From contig NZ_KB911581.1 of NCBI RefSeq assembly GCF_000383595.1, positions 5,178,496 through 5,242,495 on the forward strand: 64,000 bases of DNA, read 5' to 3'. Every line of letters begins with the position of its first letter. Positions within the stretch are counted from its first letter, which is position 1. Made by a program: the position numbers and the translations under genes. Of the stretch, positions 8,432 to 17,642 are shown in pieces. The notes below the pieces were generated by a model. It was not told the DNA's origin and did not search any database. It saw nothing but the letters and a program-made list of their open reading frames with translations. This DNA is from Streptomyces bottropensis ATCC 25435 (GTDB lineage Bacteria > Actinomycetota > Actinomycetes > Streptomycetales > Streptomycetaceae).

Positions 8432-8436
8432 GGAGT

Positions 8437-9519
8437 ATGACTGATGAACTACGTCACGACCCGTCCGGCCCCGTCCTCATCACCGGCGGCTACGGAACGG
8501 TCGGCGCAGAGATCGCTCGCATGGTCGCCGCGGACCTTCCCACCCTGCTCGCCGGCCGCTCACACGAACGGGGCCGCGCCCTGGCGGCGGAACTCGGAGG
8601 TGAGGCTCGCGCCTGGGACCTCTCCGCCCCGGCCCCCTTCCACGCGGACGTACGAGCCGTGATCAGTGCAGTGAACGACCCCGAGGATCGGGTGCTTCGA
8701 GGAGCGGTGGCGGGCGGCGTCCCGTACGTGGACATCACGCGGTGGACTACGCGGCTCCAGCGCGCGGTCACAGTCGCCGCGCTGCTCGGCCCCACCGCCC
8801 CGGTCCTGCTGTCATCGGCCTGGATGGGCGGGGTGAGCAGTCTGACGGCCGCATCGCTGGCGGTCGGCCTGGGCGGTGCCGAGCATGTCGACATCGCCGT
8901 GCGGTGGGACATGGCCGACCGGGCCGGCGCGGACTCGGTGGAGTTCATGGACCGGTTGGGCATCGCCTTCGAAGTGGTCGACGGCGGTCGGCGGCGGCTC
9001 GCGTCACCCCTGACGGACGCCAGAACGCTCCGCATCGGTGACCATGCCGTGCGCGTCGCCCGGATGGACACCCCGGAGCAGTTCACCCTTCCACTTACAC
9101 TCGGCACCACGACCGCGGCGACCCGTATCGGGTTCAGCTCCCTCGCCGCCACCCGCGCCCTCCTCGCGCTGCGGAGCACCGGCTTCTTCCGCTGGGCCGG
9201 CGGAGAGCGGTGGGCACCGGCACGGCGGGCGCTGCTCCATTCCCCCGGCGAGGGCGGCACCGCCCGGCTCCGGGTCGAGGTCTCCCACGAAGGACGCAGC
9301 ATCGCCGCCACCGTCAGCGACCCGAACGGGCAGGGCCACTTGACCGCAGTCGGGGCGCTCCTCGGACTGCACCGGGTGCTGGGTACCGACGGGGCCCCGC
9401 CGCCGCAGGGCGTGGTGTTCCCCGAGCAGCATCCCGACCCCTCGGCGGCGATCCGACGGATGGCCGCCCACGGTGTGACCGTCGACCTCGACCGGGCCGG
9501 GGTCCCGGCCGCCGCATGA
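8437..9519 (+). CDS. Saccharopine-dehydrogenase-like NAD(P)-binding protein
   Basis: A 360-residue protein. The N terminus (VLITGGYGTVGAEIARM) is a Rossmann dinucleotide-binding fold as in saccharopine dehydrogenase/trans-acting enoyl reductase-type proteins. The middle (VAGGVPYVDITRWTTRL, VLLSSAWMGGVSSLTA) matches that family, and the C-terminal half has the long domain that relatives use for substrate binding or dimer contacts. The ATG at 8437 is chosen because it lies immediately behind the palindromic operator; frames further upstream are low-complexity. The only Shine-Dalgarno-like run (GGAG) is unusually close to this ATG. It overlaps the next gene by four bases, forming a two-gene operon. 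The substrate is unknown. Confidence 0.8.
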   Translation: MTDELRHDPSGPVLITGGYGTVGAEIARMVAADLPTLLAGRSHERGRALAAELGGEARAWDLSAPAPFHADVRAVISAVNDPEDRVLRGAVAGGVPYVDITRWTTRLQRAVTVAALLGPTAPVLLSSAWMGGVSSLTAASLAVGLGGAEHVDIAVRWDMADRAGADSVEFMDRLGIAFEVVDGGRRRLASPLTDARTLRIGDHAVRVARMDTPEQFTLPLTLGTTTAATRIGFSSLAATRALLALRSTGFFRWAGGERWAPARRALLHSPGEGGTARLRVEVSHEGRSIAATVSDPNGQGHLTAVGALLGLHRVLGTDGAPPPQGVVFPEQHPDPSAAIRRMAAHGVTVDLDRAGVPAAA

Positions 9520-10145
9520 CCGGCGCGTCCCCGGCCGCACCGACCCCCAAGGGGCACCAGCGCCGCACCGCGCTCCTGGACGCCGCGGAACGGATCCTGG
9601 TCTCCTCGGGCAGCGCTGAACTGACCATGCGGGCGGTGGCCACGGAGGCCGGTGTGCGGCTGGGCCACCTCCAGTACTACTTCCCGGCCCGTTCGGACCT
9701 GCTGGCCGCTCTGCTCGACCGTGTCCTCGTTGCATCCCTGGGACGGGTCTCCGGGCTCACGGACACGGACGACGGCGGAATCGACGTCACGTCCGTCCTG
9801 GACAGCGTCCTCTCCGACCACGACGACGTGCGCCTCGTACGGCTGTTCACCGAAGTGTGGTCGATGGCCGCGCACGACGAGTCGGCGGCCGCCGCTGTCC
9901 GCTCGTTCTACGCCCAATACATGGACCGCGTGGCCGAGTTCATCCGGAACCAGTCGCCCGGGCTGCCCGACGGCGCAGTGCAGTCCCGCGCCGAGGTCTT
10001 TGTGATGCTGATGGAAGGATCGGCCCTCTTCCGCTCCGGCGTCATCGGCAGCTGTTCCTCGAAGACCGACTCCCGCCTGCGCGGCGTCCTGCTCGGCCTC
10101 CTCGGCGGGCGCGCCGGCCGTGCGGAAGGATGCGACGAGTCGTAG
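9516..10145 (+). CDS. TetR-family transcriptional regulator
   Basis: A 209-residue TetR regulator. HTH residues are about 15-62 (RTALLDAAERILVSSG, LTMRAVATEAGV, LQYYFPARSDLLAALL). The ligand domain is about 80-205. The ATG overlaps the stop of the oxidoreductase gene (ATGA), so the two are translationally coupled. The 26-bp palindrome at 8406-8431 is the obvious operator, implying repression of the oxidoreductase and of itself until a small hydrophobic ligand binds. A short hairpin at 10286-10306, about 140 bases downstream, may end the transcript. Confidence 0.9.
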   Translation: MTGASPAAPTPKGHQRRTALLDAAERILVSSGSAELTMRAVATEAGVRLGHLQYYFPARSDLLAALLDRVLVASLGRVSGLTDTDDGGIDVTSVLDSVLSDHDDVRLVRLFTEVWSMAAHDESAAAAVRSFYAQYMDRVAEFIRNQSPGLPDGAVQSRAEVFVMLMEGSALFRSGVIGSCSSKTDSRLRGVLLGLLGGRAGRAEGCDES

Positions 10146-10857
10146 GCGCATGGTGAGTGTGGTGAGTGCCGGCGGTGCGGATGGCGGTCACTTGCAGTGA
10201 GAGACGGAAGGCCGTCTCCCATGCCGCACCGGTTGGACCGCTCCCACTGTTCTCGCCGACCGGACGAGCGGATTCGAGGGCGGTGTCGGTGGCTCAAAGC
10301 CACCGAGACCTGGTCCGGAAACCGCTGCAGGGTGACCGGTCGCCGTCCGATCCGGGTGGGGCGAGCCCGGATCCGTCGCCCGGAGCGCCAGTCGCTCGCG
10401 CCGTCGGCCTGGGTCGCTCAAGGGGCGGGCCTGGGGGGCGGATCCGCGGCGCCGGTCACCGTCGGCCTGCAGGAATCTGCCGAGGTCTCAGGTGACCCGG
10501 ACGCGGGTGCCTCCTCGGTGTGCGGCCGGTCGGCGACGGGGAAGGGCTCGCCGTCCCTGCGGGGGTGTTGCCGGCCCCCCGGTGACTTCCCCTCCTGCTT
10601 CCACCGGGACAGCTCGCCCTTGCCCCTGACGCTGAGGCCCCCGCTTACCGCCGTTCTCCGACGTACGGGGATGAGCGGGCGGGTTCCGCCACATCGGTCG
10701 GCACGGCTCACCGGGCTCCTTCCGACAGCCGGGGAGCCTGGCTCCGTTCAGCGCGGGCCTTCGTGAGCCGAGTGCGCCGCAGCACCGTCCACTTCGCAGG
10801 AACGCCGGAAACGATGCGCACTCCAGACCGGAACAAGGGTGCAGGCCGAGGGGGGAG
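10146..10857. other. 712-base stretch without a firm gene
   Basis: It holds the hairpin at 10286-10306. One weak leftward candidate (97 codons, 10418-10711) has a GTG start five bases behind AAGGAG, but its Arg/Pro/Gly-rich sequence has no recognisable family. No tRNA fold could be drawn. Probably intergenic or decayed DNA. Confidence 0.5.
10286..10306. terminator. Hairpin downstream of the TetR gene
   Basis: A perfect 9-bp stem, TCGGTGGCT / AGCCACCGA, closes a 3-base CAA loop. There is no T-run after it, which is common for GC-rich actinobacterial terminators. It is the only strong stem between the TetR gene and the next gene. Confidence 0.45.
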
Positions 10858-11337
10858 TTACTCGGACTCCTCCCGCGGAAGAGCGCGGCTGTTGATGGCG
10901 TCGGCGATGGCGTAGGCGGTGCGGACGAAGGACTCTGCCTGCTGCGCCGACAGGCTCCGCGCGGAGGTCTCCTCCAGGGTGCGCCACATGGCTGCCAGGG
11001 GCTCGCGCATGGCACGGCCCTTGTCGGTGAGGTGGACCACCATGACGCGCCGGTCGTGTTCGGCCGGCTCGCGGACGAGCAGGCCGGCGTCCTGCATGCG
11101 GCGCAGGGACTTGGAGACGGTGGAGTGGTCCAGGCCGACGCTTTCGAGCAGCTCGGACTGGGTCTGGCCGTCCCGGTCCAGCAGTTGCATCAGCAGCAGC
11201 TCCTGTCCGGGATGCAGGTCCATCTCGCGGAGCATGGCGGCGGCGCGGGCCCGGTGAGCACGGGCGAGCTGGAAGATCGCGTAGCTCATCGGCCCTTCGC
11301 TGGCCGTGCTGGGCGGGCGGGGTGTGGGGGCGGGCAT
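10858..11337 (-). CDS. MarR-family transcriptional regulator
   Basis: A 159-residue winged-helix regulator. The helix-turn-helix is TQSELLESVGLDHSTVSKSLRRMQDAGLLV (about residues 58-87), and the wing EPAEHDRRVMVVHLTDKG is typical of MarR. The ATG at 11335-11337 is taken because GAGGAA lies eight bases before it; an internal ATG at residue 17 is possible. It is the last gene of a leftward group behind an old-yellow-enzyme gene (11-base gap) and a quinone-reductase gene. This is the usual setting of MarR proteins that sense electrophiles or quinones. The candidate operator is the repeat-bearing region at 13421-13478. Confidence 0.9.
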   Translation of the reverse strand: MPAPTPRPPSTASEGPMSYAIFQLARAHRARAAAMLREMDLHPGQELLLMQLLDRDGQTQSELLESVGLDHSTVSKSLRRMQDAGLLVREPAEHDRRVMVVHLTDKGRAMREPLAAMWRTLEETSARSLSAQQAESFVRTAYAIADAINSRALPREESE

Positions 11338-11348
11338 GATGCGGTTCC

Positions 11349-12410
11349 TCAGACGGTGTAGGTGGGGTAGTCGGTGTAGCCGGCCGCTCCGCCGCCGTAG
11401 AAGGTCGCCGGATCGGGGGTGTTCAGCGGCGCGTCAGAGCGTAGCCGCTCGACCAGGTCCGGGTTGGCGAGCGCGAGGGCGCCGACGGAGACAAGGTCGG
11501 CCGTGCCGTTGTCGACGTCCTTGGCGCGGGTGGGCATATCGGTGCCGGCCCGGTTGAGGATCAGCGTGGTCGGCCATAGCGCGCGCAGGGTGCCCAGCAG
11601 TTCCTCCTCGCCCGCGTGCATCACGTGGAGGTAGGCGAGGCCGAGCGGGCTGAGGGCGCGCAGGAGAGCCGGATACAGCTCCGCGGTGTCGGACTCGGCC
11701 ATGTCGTTGTACGGATTGCCGGGGGAGATGCGCAGGCCGGTGCGCTCGGCCCCGATCTCATCGGCCACGGCAGCGGCGACCTCGACGGCGAAGCGGATGC
11801 GGCCTTCGAGGGAACCGCCGTAGCGGTCGGTGCGCTGGTTGGTGTTGTCGGACAGGAACTGGTGCACCAGGTAGCCGTTGGCGCCGTGGATCTCCACGCC
11901 GTCGGCGCCTGCTGTGACGGCGGCCGCCGCGGCGCGGCGGAAGTCGACGACGGTCGCGGCGACCTCCTGTGTCGTCAGGGCACGGGGTGTCGGCATCTCC
12001 TGGGGCCCGGACGCGGTGAACATCGTGCCCTGCGGCCGGATCGCCGAAGGGGCGACCGGCCGGCGCCCGTGGGGGGTGTTGTCGGGGTGGGCGATGCGTC
12101 CGGTGTGCATCAGCTGAACGACGATCCGGCCGTCGGCCGCGTGCACGGCGTCGGTGACCTTGCGCCACCCGGCGATCTGCTCGTCAGTGTGGATGCCGGG
12201 GGTGAGGAGGTAGCCCTGGCCGTCGGCGGAGGGCTGGGTTCCCTCGGTGATGATGAGCGCGTGCGAGGCCCGCTGGGCGTAGTACTCGGCGTTCAGCTCG
12301 GTCGGGACGCCTTCGGGTGTGGAGCGGTCACGGGTCATGGGGGCCATGACCAGGCGGTGCGGGAGGGAGGTGTCACCGACGGTGGTCGGCGTCCACAGGG
12401 CGTTCAGCAT
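11349..12410 (-). CDS. Old-yellow-enzyme-family alkene reductase
   Basis: A 353-residue FMN TIM-barrel reductase. LVMAPMTRDRS at the N terminus holds the FMN-contacting Thr, and VQLMHTGRIA the conserved loop. HGANGYLVHQFLSDNTNQRTDRYGG carries the active-site His/Asn pair and the family signature, and SVGALALANPDLVERL is the C-terminal phosphate-binding part. Members reduce activated C=C bonds of enones, quinones or nitro compounds with NAD(P)H, mostly for detoxification. The start follows GAAGGA. It lies between a quinone-reductase-like gene and a MarR gene on the same strand, which suggests an electrophile-stress operon. Confidence 0.93.
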   Translation of the reverse strand: MLNALWTPTTVGDTSLPHRLVMAPMTRDRSTPEGVPTELNAEYYAQRASHALIITEGTQPSADGQGYLLTPGIHTDEQIAGWRKVTDAVHAADGRIVVQLMHTGRIAHPDNTPHGRRPVAPSAIRPQGTMFTASGPQEMPTPRALTTQEVAATVVDFRRAAAAAVTAGADGVEIHGANGYLVHQFLSDNTNQRTDRYGGSLEGRIRFAVEVAAAVADEIGAERTGLRISPGNPYNDMAESDTAELYPALLRALSPLGLAYLHVMHAGEEELLGTLRALWPTTLILNRAGTDMPTRAKDVDNGTADLVSVGALALANPDLVERLRSDAPLNTPDPATFYGGGAAGYTDYPTYTV

Positions 12411-12488
12411 GGCTGGTCCTTCGGTGCGGTGATGAACGGGTGGTGATCGGTAAGCGGGTGGGCGTGGCGGACGGGGAGGCGGGCGTGA

Positions 12489-13394
12489 TCAGTCGAGGGT
12501 GAGGACGAGCTTGCCCCGGACATGCCCGGCGTCGCTGACCTGTTGGGCCGTGGCGGCCTGGTCGAGCGGGTAGGCGGTGACGGTGGTGACGAGCTTGCCG
12601 GTCGCGGCGTCCTGCGCGAGAGCGGCCAGGCGGGCGGCCGAGCGTTCCTGGCCACCGTTGGAGAATGTGATGCCGAGCCGGTGCGCGCGGAAGTCGGCGA
12701 TGGTGACGATGCGCCCGGTGCCGCCGCGCAGGGTGATGGAGTCCTCCAGGGCTCCCTTCCCGGCCAGGTCGAAGACCGCGTCCACGCCGTCGGGGGCGAG
12801 CGCCCGGACCCGCTCGACCAGGCCCTCGCCGTAGAGGGTCGCGGTGGCGCCGAGCGAGGTGAGGTAGTCCTGGTTGGCGGCGCCGGCGGTGGCGATGACA
12901 CGCGCTCCGCGGGCCGTGGCGAGCTGGACCGCCAGGGTGCCGACCGCTCCGGCCGCGCCGTGCATCAGTACGGTCTCCCCGGCGGTGACGCCGAGCAGGT
13001 TCAGGACCCGCTCGGCCGTTTCGCCCGCCACCGGCAGCGCGACCGCGTGCTGCCAGTCGAGGCCGACGGGCTTGGGGGCCACGGTGGTGGCCAGCGCGTA
13101 CTGGGCGTATGAGCCGGTGTCCGACCAGCCCAGCACCTCATCGCCCACCTGTATGTCCTGCACGCCCTCGCCCAGGGCGTCCACCACGCCGGCGAGCTCG
13201 GCACCGGGGACGGAGGGGAGCGGTGTGGGGAACACGGCCTCCAGTGCCCCGGCGCGGATCTTGCCGTCCAGCGCGTTCAGCCCGGCTGCCTTGACGCGGA
13301 CGCGGATCTGCCCGGGGCCGGGCTGCGGGACCTCGATGTCCGCCTCGTGCAGCACTTCCGTGCCTCCGAAACGGTCGAACAGGATGGCTTTCAT
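12489..13394 (-). CDS. Zinc-independent NADP-dependent quinone/alcohol oxidoreductase (MDR)
   Basis: A 301-residue medium-chain reductase of the quinone-oxidoreductase branch. The N terminus MKAILFDRFGGTEVLHEADI, the cofactor motif HGAAGAVGTLAVQLA, and TGKLVTTVTAYPLDQAATAQ near the end are typical. The catalytic zinc ligands of alcohol dehydrogenases are missing, as expected in this branch. The ATG at 13392-13394 is chosen because GAGAGGAG precedes it; the frame is open nine codons further upstream. It is the first gene of the reductase/OYE/MarR group and probably reduces quinones or enones with NADPH. The promoter region carries repeated GGTGGCT/GTGGCT elements. Confidence 0.9.
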   Translation of the reverse strand: MKAILFDRFGGTEVLHEADIEVPQPGPGQIRVRVKAAGLNALDGKIRAGALEAVFPTPLPSVPGAELAGVVDALGEGVQDIQVGDEVLGWSDTGSYAQYALATTVAPKPVGLDWQHAVALPVAGETAERVLNLLGVTAGETVLMHGAAGAVGTLAVQLATARGARVIATAGAANQDYLTSLGATATLYGEGLVERVRALAPDGVDAVFDLAGKGALEDSITLRGGTGRIVTIADFRAHRLGITFSNGGQERSAARLAALAQDAATGKLVTTVTAYPLDQAATAQQVSDAGHVRGKLVLTLD

Positions 13395-13420
13395 GACGAC
13401 TCCTCTCGCGTCCCCACCCA

Positions 13421-13478
13421 TTTAGGTGGCTGGACACATAACTAACGTAACAGCAAACATGTGGCTAGCCAAGTAATT
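13421..13478. promoter_or_regulatory. Repeat-bearing promoter region, candidate MarR operator
   Basis: TTTAGGTGGCTGGACACATA (13421-13440) and ACATGTGGCTAGCCAAGTAA (from 13457) share a (G)GTGGCT core inside AT-rich DNA, and the second contains the palindrome GGCTAGCC. They lie just upstream of the first gene of the reductase/MarR group, on both sides of where a promoter should be. Pairing them with the MarR protein is inference. Confidence 0.5.
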
Positions 13479-13629
13479 GCTGCCGCTCGGGCTGCGCAAG
13501 ATCGGTAGCGGCCGCGTCGGTCCCCTTGGGGCGGTGGTCGAGGCGGAGGTGCCCGCCGGAGCGCGCCTTGCGCGGCCAAAGGCTTACCTCGATCGGAAGC
13601 CTGACGACCGGGCCGGCCGGACCCTAGCG

Positions 13630-14060
13630 GTCCGGGGCTCCCTTCCAGCAGGGGCAACCGGGTCCCGGTGATCGCCCAGCTGGTGCAGGCCGACGAGGGC
13701 ACCGTTCGGGATGTTGTCCACCGGTTCAACGGGATCGGCCTGGCCTGTCTGGACCCTCGGTGGGTGGGAGGCCGCCCCCGCCTGCCCAGTCCTGACGACG
13801 AGGACTTCGTCGTCCAGACGGCCACCACCCGCCCGACTCAGCTCGGCCGGCCCTTCACTCGCTGGTCCATCCGCAAACTGCCGGCCCACCTGCGGAAAGT
13901 CCGTGGGCGGGTCATCCGCATCGGCCGCGAGGCGTTATGCACCGTCTGCTCGCCCGCCGCGGCATCACCTTCCAGCGCGCCAGGACGTGGAAGGAGTTCA
14001 CCGGACCTCGACCGCGAGGTAAAGCTGGACCGGATCGAGGAGGTCCGTCAAACATCCGCG
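13630..14060 (+). mobile_element. IS630-type transposase remnant, frameshifted and truncated
   Basis: The frame beginning near 13665 reads VIAQLVQADEGTVRDVVHRF, IGLACLDPRWVGGRPR and FTRWSIRKLPAHLR, the N-terminal helix-turn-helix and linker of actinobacterial IS630 transposases. Around 13937 the match moves to the next frame (LLARRGITFQRARTWKEF), and by about 14000 it returns (DREVKLDRIEEV). The DDE catalytic core that should follow is gone. With two frame changes and no C-terminal half it cannot be active. No flanking inverted repeats were found. Confidence 0.8.
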
Positions 14061-14248
14061 GTACCGCGGAAGTTGCAGGAACCGCGCGCCTACCACGCTG
14101 GTCTGCAAGGGAGTTCAACCCCGCGTGGGACGCGCGTCGTACGCGGCGGACCGTACGTTCTGGGATCACAAGTCCGCGTCCGTCGGCCATCACTTGCTCT
14201 TGAGGTCTCCCGGACCCCTGCCATGCCTTTCAGAGAAGGAGCTGCCCT

Positions 14249-14653
14249 GTGTCGGGTTCTGCATCACAACGTGGCCTGATTCGATCCATCGTGAATGCGC
14301 TGCTCGCGGCCTTCATGGTGTTCGGAGCCGGCGCCGCACTCGCGCCGTCTGCGAACGCCGCCGCCCAGGCGGAATGCTGGACCCCCAGCGCCAACGGCGA
14401 GGGGCGTGGGTACATGAAGGGGGGATTCAATCTCAAGAGCGGTCCCTACCAGTCCGGGTGCAACAACACCGGATGGGCTCCTCAGGGCAGCACGGTCTAC
14501 TTCCAGTGCTGGACCACCAACTCCCACAGAAACGACTGGTGGTACGTCCGGCTCGCGGGAACTCAGACCTACGGCTGGACGTCGGCGGCCAATATCCTGT
14601 TCGACCCGGTGGACGAGAACGGCGACGGGTTCATCAAGTTCAGTCAGTGCTAG
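14249..14653 (+). CDS. Small secreted protein with SH3-like features
   Basis: A 134-residue exported protein. The start is GTG at 14249, five bases behind AGAAGGAG. A Sec signal peptide covers about residues 1-38 (IVNALLAAFMVFGAGAALA, cleavage near ANA-AA). The mature part has four cysteines (EECW-like AECW, SGCNN, FQCW and the C-terminal SQC), probably two disulfides, and aromatic/Gly-rich strands such as NDWWYVRLAGTQTYGW. This looks like a bacterial SH3-type or small beta-rich extracellular domain. No catalytic motif is visible. It is flanked on both sides by transposase remnants, yet the frame is intact. Confidence 0.75.
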   Translation: MSGSASQRGLIRSIVNALLAAFMVFGAGAALAPSANAAAQAECWTPSANGEGRGYMKGGFNLKSGPYQSGCNNTGWAPQGSTVYFQCWTTNSHRNDWWYVRLAGTQTYGWTSAANILFDPVDENGDGFIKFSQC

Positions 14654-14669
14654 CTAGTAGGACTCCGTT

Positions 14670-15645
14670 ATGTCTGCTGGCCGTGTTCAGAGGCATGAGG
14701 AGTGCGTGGACGCACATGAGTGAACCGTGCGCGGGCGAAGTTGGCGTTGTTCGTCGCTGATGTGTTCGCGTCGGTGCCGCGTAAGGACCAGCGGGCCAAG
14801 AGCGACTGCTATCTGCGGGGACTGATGGTGGACGGCCGCCGCAAGTCCATCCAGGCCATGGCTGCGCGGCTGCCGGACGGAAACGAGCAGAACCTGCAGC
14901 AGTTCGTGAACCAGTCGACGTGGGGTCCGGTGCCGGTGCGGCGCCGGATCGCCGAGCGGATGGTGCCGGTGATCGGCCTGGATGCCTGGGCGGTCGACGA
15001 TGTGTCGTTCCCCAAGGACGGGAAGATGTCGGTCGCCGTCGCGCGCCAGTACTGCGGAGCCTTGGGCAAGCAGGCCAACTGCCAGGTCGCGGTGAGCGTG
15101 CACGCGGTCTCCGACACCGCATCCTGTCCGCTGCAGTGGCGCCTGTTCGTGCCCCAGGAGTGGGCGGACGATCCGGTCCGCCGACGCAGGACGGGGCCCT
15201 TGAGGAGATCAGGCACCGGGAGAAGTGGCGCCTGGCCCTGGATGTCCTGGATGTCCTGGATGTCCTGGACGAGCTGGCCAGTCGGGGTCTCGTGCCGCCG
15301 GTGGTGGTCGACGCCGACTACGGGCAGAACGCCGACTTCCGCGACGGGCTGGAACGTCGGGGCATCGGTTACGTGGTGGCGATCCGCTCGGACGTGACCG
15401 TCCACCCGCACGATGCCGTGCCCACCGCCCCGCCCTGGTCCGGCAATGGCCGCAAGCCTCAGCCCCGCTACCGCGACAAGCCGTCCCCGGTGGCCGCGCT
15501 CGTGGCGCGCCAAGGGCGGCAGGCCTTCACCGAGGTGACCTGGCGCTAAGGCTCCCGCGGGCCGATGCGTTCGCATTTCCTGTCCCTGCGGGTGCGGCCG
15601 GCCGGGGTCAAATCCCGACGCCTGGCCCAGGCCGCCGCCACAGTC
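14670..15645 (+). mobile_element. IS701-type transposase remnant with several frameshifts
   Basis: Reading starts at ATG 14670 (GRVQRHEECVDAH), stops, and resumes in another frame (FVADVFASVPRKDQRAKSDCYLRG, DDVSFPKDGKMSVAVARQYCG). It shifts again near 15190 (EKWRLALDVLD, VVVDADYGQNADFRDGLE) and meets an in-frame TAA at 15547 before the RVRPAGVKSRRLAQAAA segment. All are hallmark segments of IS701 transposases in streptomycetes. A 9-base unit (GATGTCCTG) is triplicated at about 15240-15266, adding LDVLDV. The 3' part is lost at the junction with a hydratase pseudogene near 15645. It cannot be active. Confidence 0.85.
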
Positions 15646-16415
15646 GACCCGCAGCTGGACGGCGGGGAGCCGGGTGGAGGTGGCCCGGCAGTGTGTTTCG
15701 GGGGTGAGCGGGAGGCTTGCGTGAACCGAACAGGCCAGGACGATGTCCCCGGCGCGCAGGGGCGTGCCCAGGACGGGCAGCCGGTGTGTCGGCCAGACCA
15801 GGGCCTTCAGCGGGTCGCCGAGAACGTCGCGTCCCTCCCCGGTCGCGACGGCCACCCCGTCCGCCTCCACTCGGATCTTCTCGGCGGTCAGATCCCGGGC
15901 CGGGTCGAACGGGACGGCTGGGCCGGTGATGACGCCGGCGCAGGCGGCGTTGTCAGCGATGCTGTCGACGAGCGTGATGTCCCAGCTCGGGAAGACGGTG
16001 TAGAGGACCTCGAACGCGAGGAACACCTCCACCACGGCCGAACGGACGGTGCCCATGTCCGCGGCTCTGGCAGGTCGCGCCCCAGCCGGAAGGCGATCTC
16101 GGTCTCGATCCGGGGGTTCATGAAGCCCGCCCGCACCAGGCATCCGCCCGGTGCGACCATGCTCGGGACGATGACCCCGGAGCCGGGCTCGTCCATGCCC
16201 ATCTGTTCCTGCATGGCGACCGAGGTGAGGTCGATCTTGTGACCGGCGGTCCGGGCTCCCGCCGCGACCCGGGCTTCCGCATTGATCCGCTGGAGGCGGT
16301 AGGCATCCTGCACCGTCATGCCCGGGAACCGCTCTGACAGCAGCCGGACCGGGACACGGGCGCGGGCAGCGTCAGCAAGTTCCTTCGCCGGCCCGGCGAG
16401 AACCTCCTCATCCAT
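15640..16415 (-). pseudogene. 2-keto-4-pentenoate hydratase-family gene, frameshifted
   Basis: The start is the ATG at 16413-16415 (MDEEVLAGPAKELADAAR). The frame reads well through GMTVQDAYRLQRINAEARV, AGHKIDLTS and GGCLVRAGFMNPRIETEIAFRLGRDL, which is the MhpD/hydratase family pattern with its metal-binding Glu pair. Near 16065 one base appears to be missing. The match continues in the next frame (VEVFLAFEVLYTVF, NAACAGVITGPAV, DPLKALVW) to about 15640, where it meets the IS701 scar. Family members add water to 2-hydroxydienoates in aromatic meta-cleavage. A single sequencing error would also explain the shift, but the setting favours decay. Confidence 0.75.
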
Positions 16416-16446
16416 TTCGGCGCCGGATCGTTGTCCGTCCGAATGC

Positions 16447-17254
16447 CTACGGGCGCCTGCGGGCCTGGCCGACATCTACTGCCTCCCGTACGTAGGCCTG
16501 ACCAGTCGTGCCCGTTGCTGCGTGGCGGGCAGCGAGGACCGAGAGGAAGTCGGCGATGCGGCCGCCGAGTCCGGCCACGTCGGCGTTTGACCGGATGAAC
16601 GCGATGCGGTCCAGCTCCGGGGTGCGGCCCTGGGCGCTCTCCGCACACACGAGCGCGGTGTACTGCTCGGTGAGCGTGTCGGCCGGGCAGGGCCGCGTGC
16701 GGAAGTGGAGGCCCACGTTGCCCTTGTCGCCGCGGGTCACCATCCACAGCTCTGGATCTTCGGCCGGAACGTCCCGGCCGACCTCCTCGGCGAGCTCCTT
16801 CGCGGCATGGCGGCGCAGCTCGTCCATGTCCAGGGTGGTGCCGCTGCGTTGGGTCGGTTCGATCGTCCCGCCGGGCAGCTGCCAGCGCCCGGGAGCGGCA
16901 GTGGACGGCGCCATGCGGCCTACCAGCAGCCGGCCGTCGTCCGTGGGCTGCGCCACGGTCACGAACACCGACGGCGCCGGCACCGCGTGGACCGGGTCCA
17001 ACCTGAGGAGGTACAGGCGGTAGGTCGCCCGATACCAGGTCAGCAACAAGGTCCTCCGGGTCCTTCCGCTCCAGACCCGCACACACGACCGTCGGCCCGT
17101 CGAACAACGATGGATTGGCCGCGACAGCCTCATCCCACCTGCGCGTCATGGCCGCCGTCTGCTCACCGGTCAGCGGAGGCGGGTCCGTCTCCACCAGCAG
17201 CAGCCGGCGGACACCGGGGATCTCAACTGCGGAATTCTGCGGTTGGTCGGACAA
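16447..17254 (-). pseudogene. NUDIX hydrolase gene with a frameshift
   Basis: The start is TTG at 17252-17254, just behind AGGAGG (MSDQPQNSAVEIPGVRRLLL). The first frame reads to about DLVADLVSG. Near 17045 the match passes to the neighbouring frame (LLTWYRATYRLYLLRLDPVHAVPAPSV) and continues to a stop at 16447. The NUDIX box is recognisable, with GGTIE, an inserted segment and HAAKELAEEVGRD, so the REUXEEXGU half is intact except Lys for Arg. Such enzymes hydrolyse nucleoside diphosphates linked to another group. One shifted base separates this from a normal gene. Confidence 0.7.
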
Positions 17255-17642
17255 CGTAACCTCCTGGTGGATGAGCTGTTCGTGCACGCGGTGCTGGTGT
17301 GATCCCGGCCGCGAGCCCCACCCCGTAGCGGCCGTCGCAGGCATCGCGGCCCGGTGCGCGTCCGCGGGTGAAGCTGCCCGGCCAAGCAATCCCTGCGCAG
17401 GGAACACCAAGTAGCGACATATCGACTTTCAAGCAAGTAGGCGAGGACTTCGTCGCGCTCCTGAAGGCCCCCGGCGCAGGAATTACCGGTCCGGCCCCCG
17501 AGGAGCACCAGCACGCGTCCGCGCTGCTGGACTCCTGCCTGTCCACCGTGACCGACCTGCTCACCCACCGCCGTCGAGACAGCGAGTTGGCCTGTGACAT
17601 CCCGACCCCGGTCAGCGGAGAGACGTGGCTCACACCGCGTCG

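Noticed and set aside
10188..10421. Leftward frame with GGFEPPTP, a string often annotated as a protein
   Set aside because: It is the translation of the hairpin at 10286-10306 and its surroundings; no start site and no domain.
10418..10711. 97-codon leftward frame with AAGGAG five bases before its GTG
   Set aside because: Arg/Pro/Gly-rich, no family, and an overlapping frame looks equally good. Kept only as a remark in the gap entry.
11616..12446. Long rightward frame opposite the old-yellow-enzyme gene
   Set aside because: It is a shadow of the real gene, produced by GC-rich third codon positions; the same is true for long frames opposite the FAH, LuxR, SpoIIE, BCCT and CocE genes.
15240..15266. 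Functional repeat protein (LDVLDVLD)
   Set aside because: The triplicated 9-base unit lies inside the frameshifted IS701 remnant and is best seen as slippage.
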